Source of the DNA: Paraburkholderia sp. PREW-6R
GTDB lineage: Bacteria > Pseudomonadota > Gammaproteobacteria > Burkholderiales > Burkholderiaceae
Direction of reading: 5' to 3'
Assembly (NCBI RefSeq): GCF_039621805.1
Contig: NZ_CP155073.1
Location: 1,860,001 to 1,924,000, forward strand
Length of the DNA: 64,000 nt
The position numbers were made by a program, and so were the translations under genes. Positions within the stretch are counted from its first letter, which is position 1. Each line of letters starts with the position of its first letter. The notes under the pieces were generated by a model, which was given only the letters and a program-made list of their open reading frames with translations, was not told the DNA's origin and did not search any database. Positions 17,949 to 26,218 of the stretch are shown here, in pieces.

Positions 17949-17958
17949 TTGTCGACAA
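17949..17958. promoter_or_regulatory. Candidate GntR operator, distal copy
   Basis: TTGTCGACAA is a perfect 10-bp palindrome with the same TTGT/ACAA arms as the proximal site, 142 nt from centre to centre. Confidence 0.45.
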
Positions 17959-18092
17959 TTTGACTGGACCTTTATACGACTGGCGGATGTGAGGGGATAT
18001 CGACGGCTGACCGTTAGTTGCGAATTTAGTTATGAAAGAAGCAGGCTTGCTGCCCGCTTCCGCGCTGCCGTCCTCCTCGCGTTGCTACGCTA

Positions 18093-19019
18093 CTACGCGA
18101 GGCAGGGATAATTCGACACCGTCAGCTTGAAACCATGCGAATCCGCGACCAGATGCGCGTCCGCGCCGACCGGCAAGGTCAGCATATTCGGCACATGCCC
18201 GAACTGCAGCCCGGTGATAACCGGAATGCCGATCACCGAACGCATCTGCTCGATCATCGTATGAAGGTCGTAGCCGTTGTCGTAGTCATAGGCTTTTCCC
18301 CCCGATAAGTCGCCGAGCACCACGGCCTGCTGCTGCGCGAGAATGCCGGACAGATGCAACTGGTACAGCATGCGCTCGACGCGAAACGGCTGTTCGTTGA
18401 CGTCTTCCAGAAACAGGATGCCGCCCTGCACCGGCGGCAGATACGGCGTGCCGATCAGCGACGTCAGCACCGCCAGATTGCCGCCCCACAGCATGCCCGA
18501 CACGTCGGCCGATTGCGCTTGCGGCGTGTTGCCCGTCACTGTCAAGCTGGGCTTCGTCAGCGCCGACCAGAAATGCTGCATCGTGAATTCGCTGACATTT
18601 TCTGCGCCGAAATCGCTCATCAGCATCGGACCGCCGAACGTTTTGATGCCCGCCCGGGCGAGCAACGCCATCTGGATCGCGGTGAAATCGCTATGCCCGA
18701 CGAGCGCGACCGGCTGGTCGGCAAGGCGCCGCTGCAACCCCTCGTAGTCGAGGCCGTGAAGAATGCGCGTTGCCCCATAGCCGCCGCGCACGGCCAGCAC
18801 GATGTCGGGCAGCGCACGCGAGGGGTCGGCGAGCCGGTTCAGATCGGCGGCGCGCTCACCATCGGTGCCGGCAAAACGCTGGTAACGACGCCGGGTCGTT
18901 TCCACGCCCCCCACACGATGCCCTTGGGCGTGCAGCCGATGCAACGCACGGTGCAGCACGTCTGGATCATGCGGGTAACCCGATGGCGCAATCAGTTCAA
19001 TAGTGCGATGGACGGTCAT
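18093..19019 (-). CDS. ldcA: Muramoyltetrapeptide LD-carboxypeptidase
   Basis: A 308-aa LD-carboxypeptidase (peptidase S66) that removes the terminal D-Ala from murein tetrapeptides during cytoplasmic peptidoglycan recycling. The nucleophile Ser110 sits in VGHSDFTAI, the Glu of the triad in FLEDVNE and the His in QFGHVPNM near the C-terminus. The ATG at 19019 (AGGT upstream) gives the family length; the frame is open another 86 codons, but those overlap tadA. It begins 28 nt after the tadA stop and seems co-transcribed with tadA and the DUF1992 gene. Confidence 0.93.
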   Translation of the reverse strand: MTVHRTIELIAPSGYPHDPDVLHRALHRLHAQGHRVGGVETTRRRYQRFAGTDGERAADLNRLADPSRALPDIVLAVRGGYGATRILHGLDYEGLQRRLADQPVALVGHSDFTAIQMALLARAGIKTFGGPMLMSDFGAENVSEFTMQHFWSALTKPSLTVTGNTPQAQSADVSGMLWGGNLAVLTSLIGTPYLPPVQGGILFLEDVNEQPFRVERMLYQLHLSGILAQQQAVVLGDLSGGKAYDYDNGYDLHTMIEQMRSVIGIPVITGLQFGHVPNMLTLPVGADAHLVADSHGFKLTVSNYPCLA

Positions 19020-19047
19020 GTCGCGAGACCTGCTGGATATTGTTGTG

Positions 19048-20273
<1,226 letters not shown>

Positions 20274-20450
20274 CTGCGATCCACTACGTTGCGGCCCAAG
20301 CATTCTATCAGGGAGCGTGCAGCGGGCTTCAGCCTGCGATCGATGAAATCTTCTGGTTTTCAGATTTTGCGTATTTGCGTGACACATGGCGTGCTTTAGC
20401 GTGAGCGCAGTGCAGCGACGCCCAAACCGCAAGCAGCAAGCGGCCGACCG

Positions 20451-20471
20451 CCTATCGCCTATCGCCTATCG
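20451..20471. repeat. 7-bp tandem repeat, three copies
   Basis: CCTATCG is repeated three times in direct tandem, followed by CC. It lies in non-coding DNA. Confidence 0.85.
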
Positions 20472-20500
20472 CCACAAGCATTCGTTCGACGACCCATGCG

Positions 20501-20794
20501 GTGGCCAAGCTCGTTTTTCACACTTTCAATGTCGACTCCTTCATGCGATCCCTAGCCTCTCATACTTGCCGGGGTAAGCGGCCAACCGCCAACGCTGCAT
20601 GCCCAAGCCGCTGCAGACACCAGGCAATAACCGGTGACCGCCTGTCTGTTCGTACTAACGGTCATGTCTTTCGCTTACTGCTCGCGGTAGCGGCGCTGTC
20701 TGTCGCGCTTTCCGGCTGCGGCGTATTCTGCAGCGGCGGGGGCGGCAGCGGCAGCCACTTCGCGGGCGGCTGCGCGACGTCGCTGCGTTTTTGA
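20501..20794 (+). CDS. Possible small lipoprotein, start uncertain
   Basis: An open frame of at most 97 codons whose last 45 residues look like a small lipoprotein: a hydrophobic helix (VFRLLLAVAALSVALSGC) ending in a lipobox with Cys73, then a short glycine- and serine-rich mature part ending CATSLRF. The residues before about position 50 resemble translated non-coding DNA. No in-frame ATG, GTG or TTG lies just before the helix; an ATG at 20664 is in another frame. It may therefore be a small gene with a mutated start or frameshift, or a remnant. Confidence 0.35.
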   Translation: MAKLVFHTFNVDSFMRSLASHTCRGKRPTANAACPSRCRHQAITGDRLSVRTNGHVFRLLLAVAALSVALSGCGVFCSGGGGSGSHFAGGCATSLRF

Positions 20795-20890
20795 CGCGGG
20801 ACGCCACCTGTGTCCGCTTTCTACGAGAGCGGCACGCAAGCACCGGTTCCAGCGACCTCGCGAGCAACTCCCTTCGCCGCGCGCATCACG

Positions 20891-21499
20891 TCACCCGCTT
20901 GCCGCCAGCGGCCATCGACCGAGCGCGACGTGGCGGCTCCGTCCGAGCAGGCTATGCATGAGCACGACCTCCCGCACATTCCATGCGAACGCCTCAACCG
21001 TCCGCTCGTCGATCCAGGGCATGCCGTAAGCAAGCGTGACATGCGGCGTGTAAGGCACTGACTCGCGCGCTGCATGACGCTCGAAACCCGCCTGATCAAG
21101 CGCCTGACCGAGAATATCGTGAAGCACGTGGAGCCCGGCCGCGCCTTCGCCGCCGCAAAGCACGAGCGGGCCGGGCCGCGGCTTCGATGCGAAGCTGACC
21201 ACCCTGTCGAACTCCACGCTAAACGGCGCGATTGCTGCAGCTGCGGCTGCGGCCGCGCTCATCGCTGCGTCGACCTTGGGCCCAGGAAGTCCGCCCACAA
21301 AATTGCCAAGGTGATGCAACGTGACGTGCAAGCGGTTCGCCGCGAGCGGCTTGCTCCGCGAGCGCGATTGTTCGCGCAACTGCTGCGCCAGTTTCGCGAT
21401 GCCCGCAGCCGTCGCAGCATTCGGATACACCGCAAAAAAGAGCCCGTCCGTAGGAACGGGAGGCGCTTCAAGGCCCGGCAACCACAGCTGTTCAGGCAT
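20891..21499 (-). CDS. thpR: RNA 2',3'-cyclic phosphodiesterase (2'-5' RNA ligase family)
   Basis: A 202-aa member of the 2H phosphoesterase superfamily (LigT/ThpR). Both catalytic H-x-T-x motifs are present, as HVTL at 58-61 and HVTL at 153-156. Members open 2',3'-cyclic phosphates on RNA ends, and some join 2'-5' half-tRNAs in vitro. The start at 21499 has AGGGGC about 5 nt upstream; an ATG 8 codons earlier lacks one. An alanine run (about residues 82-89) precedes a strand. It lies downstream of the photolyase on the same strand, 158 nt away, and may belong to the same nucleic-acid maintenance group. Confidence 0.88.
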   Translation of the reverse strand: MPEQLWLPGLEAPPVPTDGLFFAVYPNAATAAGIAKLAQQLREQSRSRSKPLAANRLHVTLHHLGNFVGGLPGPKVDAAMSAAAAAAAAIAPFSVEFDRVVSFASKPRPGPLVLCGGEGAAGLHVLHDILGQALDQAGFERHAARESVPYTPHVTLAYGMPWIDERTVEAFAWNVREVVLMHSLLGRSRHVALGRWPLAASG

Positions 21500-21657
21500 C
21501 GCGCCCCTGAATCGGTGAAACATGCATATCGACCAGACTCCTGTGTTGGCGCAAGTTCATGCACCGGTTTTTTAAGCAATTCGCCGTCAGAGAACGAATC
21601 GCGCGAGGCCTACTGGGCGCCACTCCCGCCCTGCCCCCGGCCCATTGCCTCGTCGGG

Positions 21658-23181
21658 CTATAGTGCGTCGAGGTCTGCGAGATACACCTCGGCCTGCTGC
21701 AGCGTAGCGTGCCGCTCTTCGGCGCCCAACTTTTCCCACAGTTGATAAGGCATCTTCAAACGAGGATTACCACTGAGCAATGCGCGATGACGATCGTGGA
21801 AATGCCAGTACAAACTATTGAACGGACATGCGCGCTCGCCGTGACGCCGCTTCGGGTCATACGCGCAGCCTTTGCAATAGTCGCCCTGCTTGCTGATGTA
21901 CGACGCCGCCCCGCAATACGGTTTGCTTCCAACCACTCCGCCGTCCGCGAACTGACTCATGCCCCGCGTATTGGGCATTTCGACCCACTCGAAGGCGTCG
22001 ACATAAATGCCGAGATACCATGCGTCGACTTCATCTGGATCACAACCTGCAAGCAGCGCGAAGTTACCAGTCACCATGAGTCTTTGAATGTGATGCGCGT
22101 ATGCGTGCTTTAGCGACTGCCCAATCGCATGCGCCAGGCACGCCATGCCCGTGTTGCCGCTCCAGTACCAGCCCGGCAACGGACGCACCGCACGAAGCGC
22201 ATTCTCCTGCCCATACCCCGGCATGCGCGCCCAGTACACGCCCCGAACGAATTCGCGCCACCCCAAAATCTGGCGAATGAAACCCTCCGTGCTCTCCAGC
22301 GAAACGGCGCCGCGCCGATAGGCACCCAGCGCGGCGCGAATCACCTCGAGCGGATGAAGCATCTTCACGTTCAGCGAAAACGAAAGCAGCGAATGAAACA
22401 GTGCCAGCGAACGGCTGGTCAATGCGTCCTGATAGCGGCCAAAGTGCGGCAGCGCTTCGCGGACAAACTGCGCAAGTCCTGCACGCGCCTCGCGACGGGT
22501 CAATGGCCACCGCACTTGCCCCTCGTTGGCGTCCCCCATGGTCACTACGCCGGCAGCCACTATTTCGTGCCATAGATCACTCAGGTCGTGAGCCGGCCAC
22601 CTCCATGCGGGCGCCGCCGGCGACCCGGGCCATTTGGCCCGGTTGTCGACGTCGTAATTCCATTTGCCGCCCTCCGGCTCGCCGCCGTTCGCCAGCAGAA
22701 TACCGAAGCGTTGGCGCAGATCGCGATAGAAGTACTCCATGCGGGGCACCGCGTGTGCAAACGCCGTCTTCAGCTCGCTCCGGTCGACCAGAAAATGCTC
22801 GCTCCCCACGACGGTTTGCGCAAGCCCGCATTCAGCGGCTGCCGCGTCGAGCGCCTGTTCGACCCGCCATTCGTCCGCCTCCATCCGCTCGAACCGAGTG
22901 GCGCCGACGGAGTGCGCCACCTGACGTAAATTCGCGGCGAAACTCTGCCCATTGTCCGCGTCGCCGATCCGGAAATAACGCACCTGATGGCCCGCCGCCT
23001 CGATCGCGGCCGCAAATCCGCGCATGCATGCAAATAGTGCCAACACTTTTTGCGCGTGATGGTGCGCGTAGTCCGTTTCGCTACGAATTTCCATCATTAC
23101 GTACAGCACGTCGTCACGCTGCTCGCGCCACCATGAATGACCGGCGTTCAGTTGGTCGCCGAGCACCAGTCGCAGAATCAT
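21658..23181 (-). CDS. Iron-sulfur (6-4) photolyase / bacterial cryptochrome (FeS-BCP)
   Basis: A 507-aa deoxyribodipyrimidine photolyase-related protein (DPRP, PF04244 family), like Agrobacterium PhrB, which repairs (6-4) photoproducts using light, FAD, a lumazine antenna and a [4Fe-4S] cluster. The four cluster cysteines are found with exactly the spacing of PhrB as I recall it: Cys348, Cys436, Cys439 and Cys452. The double histidine near the lesion is His363-His364 in AHHIQRLM. The N-terminal LVLGDQLN is the usual Rossmann start. It is divergent from the radical SAM-UdgX operon across about 150 nt. Substrate choice ((6-4) photoproduct versus signalling) is by family. Confidence 0.92.
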   Translation of the reverse strand: MILRLVLGDQLNAGHSWWREQRDDVLYVMMEIRSETDYAHHHAQKVLALFACMRGFAAAIEAAGHQVRYFRIGDADNGQSFAANLRQVAHSVGATRFERMEADEWRVEQALDAAAAECGLAQTVVGSEHFLVDRSELKTAFAHAVPRMEYFYRDLRQRFGILLANGGEPEGGKWNYDVDNRAKWPGSPAAPAWRWPAHDLSDLWHEIVAAGVVTMGDANEGQVRWPLTRREARAGLAQFVREALPHFGRYQDALTSRSLALFHSLLSFSLNVKMLHPLEVIRAALGAYRRGAVSLESTEGFIRQILGWREFVRGVYWARMPGYGQENALRAVRPLPGWYWSGNTGMACLAHAIGQSLKHAYAHHIQRLMVTGNFALLAGCDPDEVDAWYLGIYVDAFEWVEMPNTRGMSQFADGGVVGSKPYCGAASYISKQGDYCKGCAYDPKRRHGERACPFNSLYWHFHDRHRALLSGNPRLKMPYQLWEKLGAEERHATLQQAEVYLADLDAL

Positions 23182-23274
23182 TGTTTTGCCTTCCCGCTGT
23201 TGCCTGCGGTTTCTTCCAGACGTTCCCTTCCGTTCGCCGTACTGCCCTCACGCCCGTCAAAACCTAAAAATCAC

Positions 23275-23302
23275 TTGCACTCACTGCCCGCCCACGTACA
23301 AT
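23275..23302 (+). promoter_or_regulatory. Candidate sigma-70 promoter of the radical SAM-UdgX operon
   Basis: TTGCAC at 23275-23280 and TACAAT at 23297-23302 are separated by 16 bp. The predicted start point (about 23308-23310) falls inside the LexA box, so repressor binding would block initiation. Confidence 0.6.
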
Positions 23303-23321
23303 ACTGTACATCCATACAGTA
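23302..23321. promoter_or_regulatory. LexA (SOS) box
   Basis: TACTGT-N8-ACAGTA, a perfect match to the outer positions of the proteobacterial LexA operator (CTGT-N8-ACAG extended by TA on both sides). It begins on the last base of the -10 box and ends on the first base of an ATG at 23321. It implies repression of the radical SAM-UdgX operon until DNA damage; it is about 120 nt from the divergent photolyase start. Confidence 0.85.
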
Positions 23322-23332
23322 TGGGCGGCAAC

Positions 23333-24544
23333 GTGGAATTGCTCAAGAAGCTCGAAGTTCTGGCAGACGCAGCAAAATACGACGCGTCCTGCGCAAGCAG
23401 TGGCGCGCCTAAACGCGGCTCGCGCGGAATCGCCGGTCTGGGCGCCAGCACCGGCGCCGGGATCTGTCACAGCTTTACGCCGGACGGGCGCTGCGTATCG
23501 CTGCTAAAAATTCTGCTGACCAACTTCTGTCTGTACGACTGTCAGTATTGCGTCAATCGCCGTACCAGCAACGTGCCGCGCGCGCGATTCACGCCGGAGG
23601 AAGTCGTCGACCTCACGCTCGACTTTTATCGGCGCAATTACATCGACGGGCTGTTTCTCAGCTCGGGCATCATCCAGTCGTCCAACTACACCATGGAGCA
23701 ATTGGTGCGTGTCGCGCAGTCGCTGCGGGAAGACCATCAGTTTCGCGGTTATGTGCACCTGAAAACCATCCCGGACGCCGACCCACAGTTGATTGCGCAA
23801 GCGGGCCGCTATGCGGACCGTTTGAGCGTGAACATCGAACTGCCGACTGACAGCAGCCTCGCGCGTCTTGCGCCGGAAAAGGACGTGCGCACCATCAAGC
23901 TGGCAATGGGCTCCATCCGTCTGGCACAGGAGGAAGCGCAAAGTGAAACGAAGGCCCCGCCTTTTACGCCGGCCGGACAGAGTACACAAATGATCGTCGG
24001 GGCCGATGAGACGAACGACCACACCATCCTGCAAACAGCAGAAACGTTATACGGTTCGTACAAGCTCAAGCGCGTTTACTATTCGGCGTTCAGTCCCATT
24101 CCCGACAGTCCGTCTGCGTTGCCGGCACAGGCGCCGCCGCTTCTGCGCGAGCATCGGCTTTACCAGGCGGACTTTCTGCTGCGCGGTTATGGCTTCAGTG
24201 CTGACGAATTGTTCGGGCAAACCGGCAACCTGTCGCTTGAAATCGATCCTAAGCTTGCGTGGGCGCTCGCGCATCGTGAGAGCTTTCCCGTGGACCTGAA
24301 CCGCGCTCCACTGCGCATGATCGCGCGCGTGCCGGGCATCGGCATGCGCAATGCCAAACGCCTCGTCGAACTGCGGCGCTCACGCCGCGTGCGCTACGAC
24401 GATCTGGTGCGGCTTCGTTGTCCGATGGAAAAGATCAAGCCGTTTGTCGTCACACAGGACTACCGCGCGGCCATGCATGACGCGTCGTCGGAGCGGCTGC
24501 GTCGCGTGCTAACGCCGCCACCGGTGCAACTAGCGTTGCTGTGA
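23333..24544 (+). CDS. UdgX-linked radical SAM protein, putative DNA modification/repair
   Basis: A protein of about 403 aa of the rSAM_link_UDG family (TIGR03916), which in genomes is found paired with UDG-domain partners; its reaction is unknown. The radical SAM cluster motif is C-x3-C-x2-C (CLYDCQYC, Cys66, Cys70 and Cys73 from the GTG start). Further invariant features are KYDASCASSG near the N-terminus and a C-terminal helix-hairpin-helix (RVPGIGMRNAKRLVELR), a DNA-binding element. The GTG at 23333 is preferred: homologues begin about here, and the ATG at 23321 overlaps the LexA box and would leave a leader of only about 10 nt. The UdgX gene follows after 9 nt. Confidence 0.9.
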   Translation: MELLKKLEVLADAAKYDASCASSGAPKRGSRGIAGLGASTGAGICHSFTPDGRCVSLLKILLTNFCLYDCQYCVNRRTSNVPRARFTPEEVVDLTLDFYRRNYIDGLFLSSGIIQSSNYTMEQLVRVAQSLREDHQFRGYVHLKTIPDADPQLIAQAGRYADRLSVNIELPTDSSLARLAPEKDVRTIKLAMGSIRLAQEEAQSETKAPPFTPAGQSTQMIVGADETNDHTILQTAETLYGSYKLKRVYYSAFSPIPDSPSALPAQAPPLLREHRLYQADFLLRGYGFSADELFGQTGNLSLEIDPKLAWALAHRESFPVDLNRAPLRMIARVPGIGMRNAKRLVELRRSRRVRYDDLVRLRCPMEKIKPFVVTQDYRAAMHDASSERLRRVLTPPPVQLALL

Positions 24545-24553
24545 GAGCGGATC

Positions 24554-26023
24554 ATGCACGCGATCGTCATCGAAGATCATTTCGCTGCGTGGCGCGCGGC
24601 TTCGCTCACAGCGCTCGGCGAAGGCCTCGCGCCGGAATCGGTCGAATGGCGAATCGCGTCGAGCCCGGATCTACCGCAAGAACAGGCGCCAATCGAATAC
24701 GCGCAAGCGCGCGATACGACAGCTGTTCCCGCCTCTGCGCCAACGGTGCATGTGTCGAAGGACTTCGCTGCACTGCTGAAAGACGCTGCGTCGTTTCGTG
24801 ATCCGCAGCGCTGGGCGTTTCTCTACAAAGTGCTATGGCGTTGGCATCATGGCGACCGTGCGGCTGCGTCCGCCGCCGACGAAGACGGCGCGCGACTCTA
24901 TCGCATGGCCAAAAGCGTGCGGCGCGCGCAGCACGACATGATCGCTTACGTGCGCTTTCGCAAGCAGGAAGCGAGTGCAACGCCCGAATATATCGCCTGG
25001 TACGAGCCGGATCACGATGTGTTGCCATGGGCCGCGGAACACTTCGCAGAGCGCATGGGGCGTTCATCGTGGCTCATTACCACACCACGCGGCGCCGCTT
25101 TCTGGGACGGCCAGCAATTGCATCTGCACGCGCGTCGTGCATTGCCGGGAGAGCATCGTTGCGAGACCGCGGACGAGGCCGAAGCGCTATGGCTTGCGTA
25201 TTACCGCAGTACCTTTAATCCTGCGCGGCTCAACGAAGTGGCGCTCGAACAGCACATGCCGGTGCGTTTCTGGAAGGGCTTGCCGGAGGGACATTTGATT
25301 CCCGGCATGATCAGCGAGGCGAAGAGTGGCGCAAGACGCCTCGCGCAGGCCGGCAACGTGGGCATGCTTGGCGGAAAAGCCATACCCGTTGATGCGCAAG
25401 CCGCGCAACCAATGCGTGACGAACCCTCTTCGCTCGACGCCTGCCGGCGTTGCGACCTGTGGCGCAACGCGACGCAGGCAGTCGGCAGTTCGGGGCCGAA
25501 CACCGCGCGGATCATGCTGATTGGCGAACAGCCCGGCGATCAGGAAGATCTGAGCGGACAACCGTTTGTCGGGCCCGCCGGGCAGTTGCTCAATACGGCA
25601 ATCGAGCGCGCCGGTCTGTCTCGCGAGCAGGTCTATATGACGAACGCGGTCAAGCACTTCAAATGGGAGCCGCGAGGCAAGCGCCGCCTGCACAAGACGG
25701 CGGGACAGCGTGAGATCGAAGCGTGCTCCTACTGGCTCGAGCGCGAGCTGCAAACGGTGCGCCCTGCGGTGATCGTCGCGCTTGGCGCAACCGCGCTCAC
25801 TGCGTTGCTGCATAAAAAAGTCAGCCTGCGGGACTATGCAGGGGCTCCGTTCGAAGTCGAAGGCGGGTGGGCCATTGCAACGTACCATCCATCGTTCGCA
25901 CTGCGGCAGCAGGACCTGGCGTCGCGTGACAGGATCGCAGATGAGATCGCCGACGCGCTTGCCCAAGCGCGCGAACTGGCCGACAAGGAAGCACCGTCCG
26001 GAACGAAAGGAAGCGGGCAATGA
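24554..26023 (+). CDS. DUF4130-UdgX fusion, uracil-DNA cross-linking protein
   Basis: A 489-aa two-part protein. Residues about 1-260 form the DUF4130/TIGR03915 domain (probable DNA metabolism). Residues about 295-470 form a UdgX-type uracil-DNA glycosylase domain with GEQPGDQED (324-332), the KRRLH loop (376-380) and the HPS motif (445-447). In Mycobacterium UdgX the His of KRRIH becomes covalently joined to the abasic sugar after uracil removal; His380 is the equivalent. Cys297, Cys300 and Cys391 are candidate iron-sulfur ligands; I cannot assign a fourth. It lies 9 nt after the radical SAM gene and shares its LexA-controlled promoter. Confidence 0.93.
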   Translation: MHAIVIEDHFAAWRAASLTALGEGLAPESVEWRIASSPDLPQEQAPIEYAQARDTTAVPASAPTVHVSKDFAALLKDAASFRDPQRWAFLYKVLWRWHHGDRAAASAADEDGARLYRMAKSVRRAQHDMIAYVRFRKQEASATPEYIAWYEPDHDVLPWAAEHFAERMGRSSWLITTPRGAAFWDGQQLHLHARRALPGEHRCETADEAEALWLAYYRSTFNPARLNEVALEQHMPVRFWKGLPEGHLIPGMISEAKSGARRLAQAGNVGMLGGKAIPVDAQAAQPMRDEPSSLDACRRCDLWRNATQAVGSSGPNTARIMLIGEQPGDQEDLSGQPFVGPAGQLLNTAIERAGLSREQVYMTNAVKHFKWEPRGKRRLHKTAGQREIEACSYWLERELQTVRPAVIVALGATALTALLHKKVSLRDYAGAPFEVEGGWAIATYHPSFALRQQDLASRDRIADEIADALAQARELADKEAPSGTKGSGQ

Positions 26024-26093
26024 GCGCGAGCAATCAGGAAAACGCCATGCTTCTCCACTTCGACTATCATGCGAGCAGTCGAGCCTCATGAAA

Positions 26094-26118
26094 GCGTCCG
26101 GCCTATGATGCCGGACGC
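26094..26118. terminator. Hairpin between convergent UdgX and kup genes
   Basis: A 9-bp perfect stem (GCGTCCGGC 26094-26102 with GCCGGACGC 26110-26118) with a 7-nt loop. Only TTT follows on the minus side and no T run on the plus side, so it is a modest terminator candidate. Confidence 0.45.
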
Positions 26119-26218
26119 CTGCCGCCGTGGGCACGGCGCAAAAGGTAGCCTGCCGGCATGCGCACGAGAACGCCCTGCCGCCATGCGCGTGGCATCGCGC
26201 TGTGACCAGGCATCTGAA

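Larger units (their letters stand above)
17761..18092. promoter_or_regulatory. Upstream region of the GntR gene
   Basis: 332 nt between the GntR start and the ldcA stop, with no credible gene. It is A/T-rich near 17800-17835 and carries the two palindromes listed separately. Confidence 0.5.
20274..20890. other. 617-nt region with only one weak gene candidate
   Basis: Separates the DUF1992 start (minus) from the stop of the RNA-ligase-like gene. It contains the promoter of the DUF1992-tadA-ldcA group, a three-copy 7-mer repeat and a possible small lipoprotein frame on the plus strand, listed separately. Nothing else is recognisable. Confidence 0.55.

Noticed and set aside
18075..18102. Hairpin CCTCGCGT/ACGCGAGG as an ldcA terminator
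   Set aside because: 12-nt loop, overlaps the ldcA stop and has no T run on either side.
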